DNA of 16,121 bases, taken from positions 1 through 16,121 of the forward strand of contig CALMGA010000243.1 of NCBI GenBank assembly GCA_937863205.1. The letters are read 5' to 3'. The DNA is from an uncultured Beijerinckiaceae bacterium (GTDB taxonomy: Bacteria; Pseudomonadota; Alphaproteobacteria; Rhizobiales; Beijerinckiaceae). A program made the translations under genes and the position numbers. Shown piece by piece: positions 7,509 to 14,800 of this stretch. The notes beneath the pieces were generated by a model that made no database searches, was not told the origin of the DNA, and saw only the letters and a list, made by a program, of their open reading frames with translations. Numbering within the stretch: the stretch's first letter is position 1; the number at the start of each line of letters is the position of its first letter.

Positions 7509-7550
7509 GGATCCTGTTGTCCTTCTTGCAGGTCGGGACGCCAAGCCCGT

Positions 7551-7586
7551 CGATCGGCGGCGTGAAACGATCGCCGCGTCCGATCG
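7551..7586 (+). repeat. Long inverted repeat just upstream of the MFS gene
   Basis: The left arm CGATCGGCGGCG (7551-7562) pairs with CGCCGC (7572-7577) and CGATCG (7581-7586). The right arm is interrupted by a 3-nt bulge GTC. The loop is TGAAACGAT. It lies about 33 nt before the ATG of the MFS gene, where it could act as an operator or 5'-leader structure. A GCCTTTGCTC follows the right arm, so weak termination is also possible. Confidence 0.4.
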
Positions 7587-7619
7587 GCCTTTGCTCTCGC
7601 AGCGCAGGATGGAACCGTG

Positions 7620-8912
7620 ATGAATGCGGCCGTGGACCAGCCAGACAGGACGCCGCTCGACGGCAAGGCCGTGGCCGCCGTGGTCCTCGGCAACGCGCTC
7701 GAATTCTATGACTTCATCATCTTCTCCCTGTTCGCCAAGCAGATCGGCGGTGCCTACTTCCCCTCGTCGAGCCCGACCGCCAGCCTGCTCTCCTCGCTGC
7801 TTGTGTTCTGGGTGGGGTTCTTCACCCGGCCGGTCGGCGCGATCGTTCTCGGGACCTATGCCGACCGCGCCGGACGCAAACCGGCGATGCTGCTCACCAT
7901 CGTGCTGATGGCCGTCGGCATGCTGATGCTCGCGGCGACGCCGCGCTTCGCGACGATCGGCTGGGCGGCTCCGGCCATCGTCATCGCCGGCCGGCTCATC
8001 CAGGGCTTCGCGCTCGGCGGCGAGGTCGGGCCGACGACGGCTTACCTGCTCGAAGCGGCGCCCGCCTCGCGGCGCGGCCTGTTTGCCAGCTGGCAGCCGG
8101 CGAGCCAGGGATTGGCCGCGCTCTTCGCCGGCATCATCGGCCTGCCGCTGGCGGCCGTGCTCGGCGGCGAGTCGATGCAGGCCTGGGGCTGGCGCATCCC
8201 CTTCCTGATCGGCGTCGCCATCGTGCCGGTCGGGCTTTTCATCCGCAGCACGCTGCCCGAAACGGCCGGGGTGGACGAGGACGCCGGGGCGCCGCCCTCG
8301 CTCGCTCAGGCGCTCCGCCAGCTCGGCGCCGGTCACGGGCGAACGCTGCTGCTCGCCACCACCATGATCATGGCCTCGACGGTCGCGACCTACGTCGGCA
8401 TCAACATGGCGACCTATGCCAACGTGACGCTCGGCCTGTCGCTGACGATCTCGACCGGGGCGACGCTCGCGCTCGGCGTGGCGTCGGTCGTGTTCAGCCT
8501 CGCCGGCGGCTGGCTCGCCGACCGGGTCGGCCGCCGTTACGTGATGCTGGTGCCGCGCGGCCTTCTCGCACTCGTCGCCGTGCCGGCCTTCGCCTGGGTC
8601 GTCCATGCGCCGTCGGCGACGAGCGTGCTTGGCGTGACGATCGCCATCTCCGCGCTGGCAGCCTTCGCCGGCGCCGGCTCGATCGTCGGCATTCCCGAGG
8701 CTTTGCCGCGCGCCGTGCGCAGCGCCGGCTTGGCGATCTCCTACGCGTTGAGCGTCACGCTGTTTGGCGGCTCGACACAGTGGTTCGTCAACAAGCTCAT
8801 CATCGTGAGCGGCGACCGCCTCTCGCCGGCGTATTACCTCGCCGTGACGAGTGTCCTCGGCGCCGCCGCCGCATGTTTGATGCCGGAAACCAAAGGTCGC
8901 GACCTCGACTGA
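7620..8912 (+). CDS. MFS transporter, metabolite:H+ symporter (MHS) family
   Basis: A 430-residue inner-membrane proton symporter of the MHS branch of the major facilitator superfamily (relatives: KgtP, ShiA, ProP), usual length about 430. Twelve helices can be followed. Family marks are LGNALEFYDFIIFSLFA in helix 1, the loop motif YADRAGRKPAM between helices 2 and 3, GRLIQGFALGGEVGPTTAYL in helix 4, and the repeat loop ADRVGRRYVML in the second half. The C-terminus CLMPETKGRDLD is typical. It likely imports an organic acid or zwitterion; the substrate cannot be determined. It is divergent from the sulfur operon, so a link to organosulfur or carbon skeletons is possible but unproven. Start: ATG at 7620 with GGA 6 nt upstream. 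A GTG directly before it at 7617, with AGGA 7 nt upstream, is an equal alternative adding one residue. Confidence 0.88.
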   Translation: MNAAVDQPDRTPLDGKAVAAVVLGNALEFYDFIIFSLFAKQIGGAYFPSSSPTASLLSSLLVFWVGFFTRPVGAIVLGTYADRAGRKPAMLLTIVLMAVGMLMLAATPRFATIGWAAPAIVIAGRLIQGFALGGEVGPTTAYLLEAAPASRRGLFASWQPASQGLAALFAGIIGLPLAAVLGGESMQAWGWRIPFLIGVAIVPVGLFIRSTLPETAGVDEDAGAPPSLAQALRQLGAGHGRTLLLATTMIMASTVATYVGINMATYANVTLGLSLTISTGATLALGVASVVFSLAGGWLADRVGRRYVMLVPRGLLALVAVPAFAWVVHAPSATSVLGVTIAISALAAFAGAGSIVGIPEALPRAVRSAGLAISYALSVTLFGGSTQWFVNKLIIVSGDRLSPAYYLAVTSVLGAAAACLMPETKGRDLD

Positions 8913-8922
8913 ACGCCGCAAC

Positions 8923-8938
8923 CCGCCCGGATGGGCGG
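8923..8938 (+). terminator. Possible hairpin terminator after the MFS gene
   Basis: CCGCCC, loop GGAT, then GGGCGG forms a perfect 6-bp stem, 10 nt after the MFS stop. There is no T-tract, so an intrinsic terminator is uncertain. Confidence 0.35.
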
Positions 8939-9056
8939 CACGCGGCGTCCGGCATCGTCGCTCCCAAGAGGGTCGCAGTCGGGACCGCTGCGGCCGGGAT
9001 CGAGACGATCGTCGCTCGCCACGAGGCCCTTGCCCGATCCCGCGATCGTCGCGACC

Positions 9057-9632
9057 TCATGGACGGACCGGTTCCACGAGCATCGCAACGGAGGACGCCG
9101 TGGTGCCGCTGATCTGCACCGCGAACGGCTTGGGTGCGAGATCGAAGCGAATGCTCTTGCGCACGCCGGGGCAGTCGGTGGCGCCGCTGAAGGCGGATGG
9201 CCTGACGTAGCGGCCGTCCTGCACCACGTCGATCCAGGCTGCCTGGGAGATCGCGATCTGATAGGCGCCGGCGACCGGCGGCGCGGCGAAGCGGACGAAG
9301 CCGGCCATGGATGGGTCCATCTTCGGCTTGTGTTCGGGCGGCTGCGGCAGCTTGGCCTCGGCGAGCGGCGACAGCTTGAGTTCGTAGGCCGTCGCGTTCG
9401 TCAGCGCGGATCCGTCCGTGGGAGCGGCCTGCCTGCCAGCGGCCGCCAATTGCGCGGCCTCCTGCTTCAATGACCACTTGAAGGCATCGCAGCCCTTCGG
9501 CTCCTCCGCGCGCAGCGCCGTCGTGAGGAGCAGGATCAAAGCGGTCCCGCCCAGGCAGGTCCTATTGACGCGCAACGCCGCAAAGGTCGGGACGCCGCCG
9601 CGGCGCGCGGCGGGGCTGGTTGCGTCCACCAT
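9057..9632 (-). CDS. Small exported protein of unknown function
   Basis: A protein of up to 191 residues that I cannot assign to a named family. It has a Sec signal: hydrophobic core CLGGTALILLLTTALRA followed by EEPKG. The mature part is about 145 residues and begins GCDAFKWSLKQEAAQL. A proline- and lysine-rich middle follows (AKLPQPPEHKPKMDPS), then a beta-rich C-terminal half with AGAYQIAISQAAWIDVVQDG, AFSGATDCPGVRKSIRFDL and FAVQISGTTASSVAMLV. Two cysteines (GCDAF and TDCPG) are the only ones in the mature part and could form a disulfide in the periplasm. The layout looks like a single compact periplasmic domain. The start is uncertain: ATG at 9632, or TTG at 9575, which gives a textbook short signal peptide (MRVNRTCLGG...). 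Neither has a strong ribosome site. It is not obviously linked to either neighbour. Confidence 0.7.
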   Translation of the reverse strand: MVDATSPAARRGGVPTFAALRVNRTCLGGTALILLLTTALRAEEPKGCDAFKWSLKQEAAQLAAAGRQAAPTDGSALTNATAYELKLSPLAEAKLPQPPEHKPKMDPSMAGFVRFAAPPVAGAYQIAISQAAWIDVVQDGRYVRPSAFSGATDCPGVRKSIRFDLAPKPFAVQISGTTASSVAMLVEPVRP

Positions 9633-9932
9633 CAAGCCGCAGCCTTCAGCGTGGCCATACGGCCTGAGGTGTTCGCTGGCGGACTGGGCGCCGCAGCCGA
9701 TGCAGGTAAACATGCGCGGGTGGTCCGAAGGTTGGCTGGAACGCCGCTCAGAGCGACACGGTCGTTATATATCACCAGCTATAGCGAAGGCGAGCAGAAC
9801 GCTGCTTTGCACCTTTCTGCATCGCTCCCCCATGCAAGCCGCCCCTCGACCGAATGCTCAAGCGAGCACGGCGCTTTCTCGGTTGGCGAAGCCGCCGCAC
9901 GTCCTGACGCGCCCCGCTTTCGGAAAGGTTGA

Positions 9933-9950
9933 CGTCAAGCCAGATTGACA
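9933..9950 (+). promoter_or_regulatory. Near-consensus PpsR/CrtJ-type operator upstream of bchH
   Basis: The 18-nt stretch starts CGTC and ends GACA, separated by 10 nt. The PpsR/CrtJ consensus is TGTCN10GACA, so only the first base differs. It overlaps the proposed -35 hexamer (9945-9950), the expected place for a repressor that shuts off bch genes under oxygen or light. A perfect palindrome TTGACGTCAA (9929-9938) overlaps its left half. PpsR control of bch promoters is established in several purple bacteria; its use here is inference. Confidence 0.45.
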
Positions 9951-9974
9951 CTTCCCGGCGAACTCGCTTAGCCT
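9945..9974 (+). promoter_or_regulatory. Probable sigma-70-type promoter of the bchHGP operon
   Basis: A perfect -35 TTGACA (9945-9950) is followed, 18 nt later, by a weak -10 TAGCCT (9969-9974). Transcription would start near 9980, giving a leader of about 38 nt before the ATG at 10018. The -10 is poor, so an activator or relaxed alphaproteobacterial recognition would be needed. Confidence 0.45.
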
Positions 9975-10017
9975 CTCGGTGCTGCTCCTCACCAGTGCCG
10001 GGACACGTTCACCGCCG

Positions 10018-13000
10018 ATGCTGAAGACACTGTCGGCCACAAACGCCACGGCCATCAACGTCGTCGTCGTCGCGATGGACACCCACTTCGCCGGGGCGAT
10101 CGAGCTGGCACGCGACGAACTGCGGCGCGAACTGCCCGGCCTCGCCCTCAGCCTCCACGCCGCCTCCGAATGGAGTGCCGACGCGCGCGCCCTGGATCGC
10201 TGCCGCGCCGCCATCGCGAGCGGCGACATCATCATCTGCGGCATGCTGTTCATGGAGGATCACTTCCTCTCCATCCTGCCCGCCCTGCAGGCCCGCCGCG
10301 AGGGCTGCGACGCGATGGTGTGCGCGCTGTCGGCCAAGGAGATCGTGAGGCTGACCCGTCTCGGCCGCTTGAGCATGGATGGCTCGTCGGGCGGCGCGCT
10401 GTCCCTTCTGAAGAAGTTGCGCCCCAAAAGCTCGACGCAGGGCGCCTCGCAAGGAAGTTCCCAAGGAAGTTCCCAAGGGGGTTCCCATGGCGGCTCCCGG
10501 CAGATGGCGATGCTGCGCCGCCTGCCGCGCATCCTGCGGCTGATTCCCGGCACGGCGCAGGACCTGCGCGCCTACTTCCTGGTGCTGCAATACTGGCTCG
10601 GCGGCAGCCGGGAGAACCTCGGCAACCTCGTGCGCCTGCTGGTGCACCGCTATGCCGACGGGCCGCGCCGCAACCTGCGCGAGGCCGTGCAGCCGGCGCC
10701 GCCGATCGATTATCCCGACGTCGGCCTCTACCATCCCCGACTGGCCGACCGCTTCGCAACCCGCGCCGACGCCTTGCCGACGGTGGATCGGGCGAGCGGC
10801 CCGGACTGCGGAACCGTCGGCGTGCTGGTGATGCGATCCTACCTCCTCGCCGGCAACACCGCGCATTACGATGGCGTGATCGCCAGCCTGGAGCGCCAGG
10901 GCCTGCGCGTGGTGCCGGCCTTCGCCAGCGGCCTCGACGCCCGCCCGGCCATCGAGCGCTTCTTCGTCGCCGATGGCCGCCCGACGATCGACGCGCTGCT
11001 GTCGCTGACCGGCTTCTCGCTGATCGGCGGTCCGGCCTACAACGATGCCAAGGCGGCCGAGGATGTGCTGGCCAAGCTCGACGTGCCCTACGTCGCCGCC
11101 CACCCCGCCGAGTTCCAGACGCTGGAGCAGTGGGGTGCGTCGGAGCGCGGCATGCTGCCGGTCGAGGCGACCATCATGGTGGCCATTCCCGAACTCGACG
11201 GCGCCACCGGCCCGACCCTGTTCGGCGGCCGCTCCGACGGTGCCGGCGAAACCTGCACCGGCTGCGCGCGCGGCTGCGTCTTCCCGAGGGACGACCGCCA
11301 GCGCGCCATGCAGTCCTGCGCGGAGCGGGCGGACATGCTGGCCGCCCGCGTCGCCAAGCTGGTGGCGCTGCGCCGCTCGACCCGTGCCGGCCGGCGGGTC
11401 GGCGTGGTGCTGTTCAACTTCCCGCCCAATGCCGGCAGCGTCGGCTCCGCGGCCTATCTCAGCGTCTTCGAGTCGCTGCGGCAGACGCTGCGCGGCCTGA
11501 AGGGCGAGGGCTATACGGTGGAGGTGCCGGCCAGCGTCGACGAGCTGCGGGATCGCATCATCGCCGGCAACGCCGCGCGTTTCGGTGCCAACGCCAACGT
11601 CCACGTCCGCATCCCGGCCGACGAGCACGTCCGGCGCGAGCCGCACCTGCGCGAGATCGAGGCGCAATGGGGCCCGGCGCCCGGGCGCCACAACAGCGAC
11701 GGGCGCAGCCTGTTCATCCTGGGCGAGCGCTTCGGCAACGTCTTCGTGGGCGTGCAGCCGGCCTTCGGCTACGAGGGCGACCCGATGCGGCTGCTCTTCG
11801 AGAAAGGTTTCGCCCCGACCCACGCCTTTTGCGCCTTCTACCGTTGGCTGCGCGAAGACTTCGCCGCCGATGCCGTGCTGCACTTCGGCACCCATGGCGC
11901 GCTGGAGTTCATGCCCGGCAAGCAGGCCGGCCTGTCCGCCCGCTGCTGGCCGGACCGGCTGATCGGCGACCTGCCGAACTTCTACCTCTATGCCTCCAAC
12001 AACCCGTCGGAAGGCGCACTCGCCAAGCGGCGCACGGCGGCGACGCTGATCAGCTACATGACGCCGCCGGTGGCCCATTCCGGCCTGTACCGCGGCCTGC
12101 TCGACCTCAAGGCCGGCATCGAGCAATGGCGCCTGCTGCCGCCGGAGTCGCACGACCAGCGCGGCGAACGCGGCGCCACCCTTCAGGCGCAGGCCGCCGC
12201 CCTCGACCTCGCGCCGAGCGAGCCGGCCTGGGGCGCCGAGGCCGAGGCGGCGATCGCCAAGCTCGCCGCCGACGTGCTCGAACTCGAATACACGCTGATC
12301 CCGCACGGGCTTCATGCGGTTGGCAGCGTGCCCTCGCCGGCCGAGCGGGCCGAGCAGCTCATCGCCATCGCCGGCGCTTCGCACGATCTTGACCTGTCGC
12401 GCGCCGCAGCCGATGCCATCGTGGCCGGCCAACCCGCCGCCGCCGTGCTCGCCGCCGCAGGGCTCGCGCCCGAGCGGCTCGCCAGCGTGGTCGCGCTGGC
12501 CGCCACGGACGTCCTGCTTTCCCGCGATCACGAGATCCCGGCCCTGGTCCGGGCGCTCGATGGCCGCTTCATCCGGCCGGCACCGGGCGGCGACCTGCTG
12601 CGCACCCCCGACGTGCTGCCGACCGGGCGCAACCTGCACGGCTTCGATCCCTTCAAGCTGCCCTCGAACTACGCCTGCACCGACGGCGCCCGGCAGGCTG
12701 AGCGCCTGCTCAGCCGCCACGCCGCCGACGGGGCAGGCGTTCCGGAAACGGTCGCCGTGGTGCTGTGGGGCACCGATTGTCTGAAGACCGAGGGCGCGCC
12801 GATCGCGATGGTGCTGGCGCTGCTGGGGGCCAGGCCGCGCTTCGACGGCTACGGCCGGCTCGCCGGGGCCGCCCTGCTGCCGCTGGCCGAGTTGGGCCGC
12901 CCGCGCATCGACGTGGTGGCGACCATGTCCGGCATCTTCCGCGACCTGCTGCCGCTGCAGATCCGGCTTCTGGCGGAAGCGGCGCTGCTGGCTGCGGAGG

Positions 13001-13851
13001 CCGACGAGCCGGCCGAGCAGAACTTCGTGCGCAAGCACGCCCTCGCCTTCCAGGCGAAGCACGGCGGCGACCTCGCCACCGCGGCGCTGCGGGTCTTCGG
13101 CAACGCGGAAGGCGCCTATGGGGCCAACGTCAACCACATGCTGGAAAGCGGCTGCTGGCAGGACGAGGATGAACTGGCCGACGCCTACAAGGCGCGCAAG
13201 GGCTTCGCCTACGGCACCAACGGTCGGCCGGTGAAGCAGGCCGCCCTGCTCGACAGCGTGCTGGCAGGGGTCGACGTCGCCTTCCAGAACCTCGACTCGG
13301 TCGAACTCGGCGTCACCACCATCGACAACTACTTCGACACGCTGGGCGGCATCAGCCGCGCCGTGCGCCAAGCGCGGGGCGGCACGGCGGCGCCGGTCTA
13401 CATCGGCGACGCCACCACCGGCAAGGGCCAGATCCGCACCCTGTCCGAGCAGGTCGCGCTGGAAACCCGCACCCGCATCCTCAATCCGAAATGGTACGAG
13501 GGCATGCTCAAGCACGGCTACGAGGGCGTGCGCCAGATCGAGAGTCACGTCACCAACACCGTCGGCTGGTCGGCGACGACCGGGGAGGTGGCGCCCTGGG
13601 TTTACCAGAAGATCACGGAAACCTACGTGCTCGATCCCGCGATGCGCGACCGGCTCGCCCGTCTCAACCCGACCGCCACAGCCAAGCTCGCCGACCGGCT
13701 GATGGAAGCGCAGGCCCGCAACTATTGGACCCCCGACGAGGCCACGCTGCGCGCCCTGCAGCAGGCCGGCGACGAGCTGGAAGACCGGCTGGAGGGCGTG
13801 CTGCCGGCAGCATCGTCCCCCGCGCGCGAACTGGCCGAGGTTGCGGCATGA
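10018..13851 (+). CDS. bchH: Magnesium chelatase subunit H (BchH)
   Basis: A 1277-residue cytoplasmic porphyrin-binding subunit of Mg-chelatase. With BchI and BchD (not in the window) it inserts Mg2+ into protoporphyrin IX, the first step committed to bacteriochlorophyll. The N-terminal domain begins NVVVVAMDTHFAGAIELARDE. RLIPGTAQDLRAYFLVLQYW follows, then the conserved active-site region VLHFGTHGALEFMPGKQAGL (about 619-638, with H622 and H626), LYASNNPSEGALAKRR, and the C-terminal TTIDNYFDTLGGISRAVRQA and YIGDATTGKGQIRTLSEQVA. A CxxCxxxC cluster (C413, C416, C420) plus C434 is present. Residues 141-160 are a Q-G-S tandem repeat not expected in the family, contributing to slightly above-usual length. 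Start: ATG 10018, because an in-frame GTG at 9979 sits at the predicted transcription start and adds non-conserved residues; no good Shine-Dalgarno is seen. Its stop overlaps bchG (ATGA). Confidence 0.97.
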   Translation: MLKTLSATNATAINVVVVAMDTHFAGAIELARDELRRELPGLALSLHAASEWSADARALDRCRAAIASGDIIICGMLFMEDHFLSILPALQARREGCDAMVCALSAKEIVRLTRLGRLSMDGSSGGALSLLKKLRPKSSTQGASQGSSQGSSQGGSHGGSRQMAMLRRLPRILRLIPGTAQDLRAYFLVLQYWLGGSRENLGNLVRLLVHRYADGPRRNLREAVQPAPPIDYPDVGLYHPRLADRFATRADALPTVDRASGPDCGTVGVLVMRSYLLAGNTAHYDGVIASLERQGLRVVPAFASGLDARPAIERFFVADGRPTIDALLSLTGFSLIGGPAYNDAKAAEDVLAKLDVPYVAAHPAEFQTLEQWGASERGMLPVEATIMVAIPELDGATGPTLFGGRSDGAGETCTGCARGCVFPRDDRQRAMQSCAERADMLAARVAKLVALRRSTRAGRRVGVVLFNFPPNAGSVGSAAYLSVFESLRQTLRGLKGEGYTVEVPASVDELRDRIIAGNAARFGANANVHVRIPADEHVRREPHLREIEAQWGPAPGRHNSDGRSLFILGERFGNVFVGVQPAFGYEGDPMRLLFEKGFAPTHAFCAFYRWLREDFAADAVLHFGTHGALEFMPGKQAGLSARCWPDRLIGDLPNFYLYASNNPSEGALAKRRTAATLISYMTPPVAHSGLYRGLLDLKAGIEQWRLLPPESHDQRGERGATLQAQAAALDLAPSEPAWGAEAEAAIAKLAADVLELEYTLIPHGLHAVGSVPSPAERAEQLIAIAGASHDLDLSRAAADAIVAGQPAAAVLAAAGLAPERLASVVALAATDVLLSRDHEIPALVRALDGRFIRPAPGGDLLRTPDVLPTGRNLHGFDPFKLPSNYACTDGARQAERLLSRHAADGAGVPETVAVVLWGTDCLKTEGAPIAMVLALLGARPRFDGYGRLAGAALLPLAELGRPRIDVVATMSGIFRDLLPLQIRLLAEAALLAAEADEPAEQNFVRKHALAFQAKHGGDLATAALRVFGNAEGAYGANVNHMLESGCWQDEDELADAYKARKGFAYGTNGRPVKQAALLDSVLAGVDVAFQNLDSVELGVTTIDNYFDTLGGISRAVRQARGGTAAPVYIGDATTGKGQIRTLSEQVALETRTRILNPKWYEGMLKHGYEGVRQIESHVTNTVGWSATTGEVAPWVYQKITETYVLDPAMRDRLARLNPTATAKLADRLMEAQARNYWTPDEATLRALQQAGDELEDRLEGVLPAASSPARELAEVAA
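10438..10497 (+). repeat. 12-bp tandem repeat, about five units, inside bchH
   Basis: Five 12-nt units: CAGGGCGCCTCG, CAAGGAAGTTCC (twice, identical), CAAGGGGGTTCC and CATGGCGGCTCC. They encode QGAS-QGSS-QGSS-QGGS-HGGS (BchH residues 141-160). The two central copies are perfect and the outer ones diverged. They use AAG/AGT-type bases unlike the GC-biased codons around them. The repeat falls in a linker between the N-terminal domain and RQMAMLRRLPRIL. Confidence 0.85.
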
Positions 13852-14783
13852 GCCTGCACGCGTCGTCGGCACCTAAAAGACTGTCCGCGCGCGGCACCCT
13901 GCCCACCCCGGCGGCGGTGCTGGAGCTGTTCAAGCCGATCACCTGGTTTCCGCCGATGTGGGCCTTCGCCTGCGGGCTCATAGCCTCCGGCCGTCCGCTG
14001 GGGCCGCACTGGCCGACCGCGCTCGCCGGCATCCTGCTCGCCGGCCCGTTCGTGTGCGCAACCAGCCAGGCGGTGAACGACTGGTACGACCGCCACGTCG
14101 ACGCCATCAACGAGCCGCACCGCCCGATCCCGTCGGGGCGCATGCCCGGGCGCTGGGGTCTCTGGCTGGCCTGCGCCTGGACGCTGGTGTCGCTGGCGGT
14201 CGCGGCGGCGCTGGGACCGACCGTGTTGGGCGCGGCGGCGGTCGGCCTCGCTCTCGCCTGGGCCTACAGCGCGCCGCCGCTGCGGCTCAAGCGCAACGGC
14301 TGGCTCGGCTACGCCGCCTGCGGCCTGTGCTACGAGGGCCTCGCCTGGGTCACGGGGGCGGCGGTGATGCTGGGAGGAGGCCTGCCGCCCCTGCCATCGC
14401 TGATCCTCGCCGGTCTTTACAGCGCCGGCGCGCACGGCATCATGACCCTCAACGACTTCAAGGCGATCGCCGGCGACCGGCAGACCGGCATCCGCTCGCT
14501 GCCGGTGATCTACGGGCCGCCGCGAGCCGCGCTGGTCGCCTGCGCGATGATGCTCGCACCGCAGTTCGGCGTCATCGGCCTGCTCGGGCATTGGGGTCAT
14601 CCGGTCGCGGCGCTCGCCGTCGCCCTGCTCGTCGTCGGCCAGGGTTGCTTGATGGCCCGCTTCCTCCGCGCGCCGGTGGCCAGGGCGCTCTGGTATTCGG
14701 GGATCGGCGTTCCTTTGTTCGTCGCCGGAATGATGGTGAGCGCCTTCGCCGTGCGCGCCTTGGCCGTGCGCGCCTTGATCTGA
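13848..14783 (+). CDS. bchG: Bacteriochlorophyll synthase (BchG)
   Basis: A 311-residue inner-membrane UbiA-family prenyltransferase that esterifies bacteriochlorophyllide a with geranylgeranyl (or phytyl) diphosphate. The two aspartate-rich motifs are intact: NDWYDRHVD (77-85), followed by INEPHRPIPSG, and LNDFKAIAGDRQTGIRSLPV (N202, D203, D210). Other family marks are LFKPITWFPPMWAFACG near the N-terminus and AYSAPPLRLKRNGWLGYAAC in the middle. About eight to nine hydrophobic helices fit the UbiA topology. The length is normal. The ATG overlaps the bchH stop by 4 nt, so translation is coupled; bchP follows 17 nt after the stop. The last codons contain a perfect 15-bp duplication (AVRALAVRALI). 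Its position right after bchH is uncommon. Confidence 0.96.
   Translation: MSLHASSAPKRLSARGTLPTPAAVLELFKPITWFPPMWAFACGLIASGRPLGPHWPTALAGILLAGPFVCATSQAVNDWYDRHVDAINEPHRPIPSGRMPGRWGLWLACAWTLVSLAVAAALGPTVLGAAAVGLALAWAYSAPPLRLKRNGWLGYAACGLCYEGLAWVTGAAVMLGGGLPPLPSLILAGLYSAGAHGIMTLNDFKAIAGDRQTGIRSLPVIYGPPRAALVACAMMLAPQFGVIGLLGHWGHPVAALAVALLVVGQGCLMARFLRAPVARALWYSGIGVPLFVAGMMVSAFAVRALAVRALI
14748..14777 (+). repeat. Perfect 15-bp tandem duplication at the 3' end of bchG
   Basis: GCCGTGCGCGCCTTG occurs twice in a row (14748-14762 and 14763-14777), encoding AVRAL-AVRAL just before the terminal Ile. It keeps frame and lies beyond the last membrane helix, so it is probably tolerated. Confidence 0.9.
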
Positions 14784-14800
14784 CCATTGGAGCTTCAGCG

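Larger units (their letters stand above)
7289..7619. other. Divergent spacer between the sulfur operon and the MFS gene
   Basis: About 330 nt with no convincing gene. It must hold the leftward promoter of the ssu/sfn operon and the rightward promoter of the transporter, but neither is clear to me. It contains two hairpin-capable inverted repeats nearer the MFS gene, at 7486-7508 and 7551-7586, listed separately. Confidence 0.5.
9633..10017. other. Divergent spacer between the exported-protein gene and bchH
   Basis: About 385 nt. It holds the likely bchH promoter and a PpsR-like site near its right end (listed separately). It also has an AT-rich patch TTATATATCACCAGCTATAG around 9765-9784 that stands out in this GC-rich window and may belong to a promoter on either strand. 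Otherwise I see no gene. Confidence 0.5.

Noticed and set aside
7526..7544. Sigma-54-like promoter on the minus strand (TTGGCGTCCCGACCTGCAA)
   Set aside because: The GG and GC elements are 11 nt apart instead of the required 10, and the -24 element lacks the normal CAC. It was attractive because SfnR-type activators use sigma-54, but the match is not adequate.
7289..7619. A SAM-type riboswitch ahead of the sulfur operon or MFS gene
   Set aside because: I could not find the conserved core of any SAM riboswitch class; only simple GC-rich hairpins are present.
7455..8921. A 488-residue minus-strand open frame over the MFS gene
   Set aside because: The composition is that of an antisense shadow (RR, DD, GQ, HH runs) and the plus strand encodes a complete MHS transporter.
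9979..10017. GTG at 9979 as the bchH start
   Set aside because: It falls at the predicted transcription start and adds 13 residues with no resemblance to BchH N-termini. ATG 10018 fits better, though no strong ribosome site supports either.
10009..13872. A 1287-residue open frame antisense to the whole of bchH
   Set aside because: Strong GC bias at third codon positions empties antisense frames of stops. The translation is low-complexity and rich in G, R, A, H and Q with no domain, while the sense strand is unmistakably BchH.
13958..14800. Upstream in-frame extension of bchP through bchG
   Set aside because: The extension is an out-of-frame reading of bchG. bchP has its own ATG at 14801 with a good GGAG and a normal-length FAD domain start.
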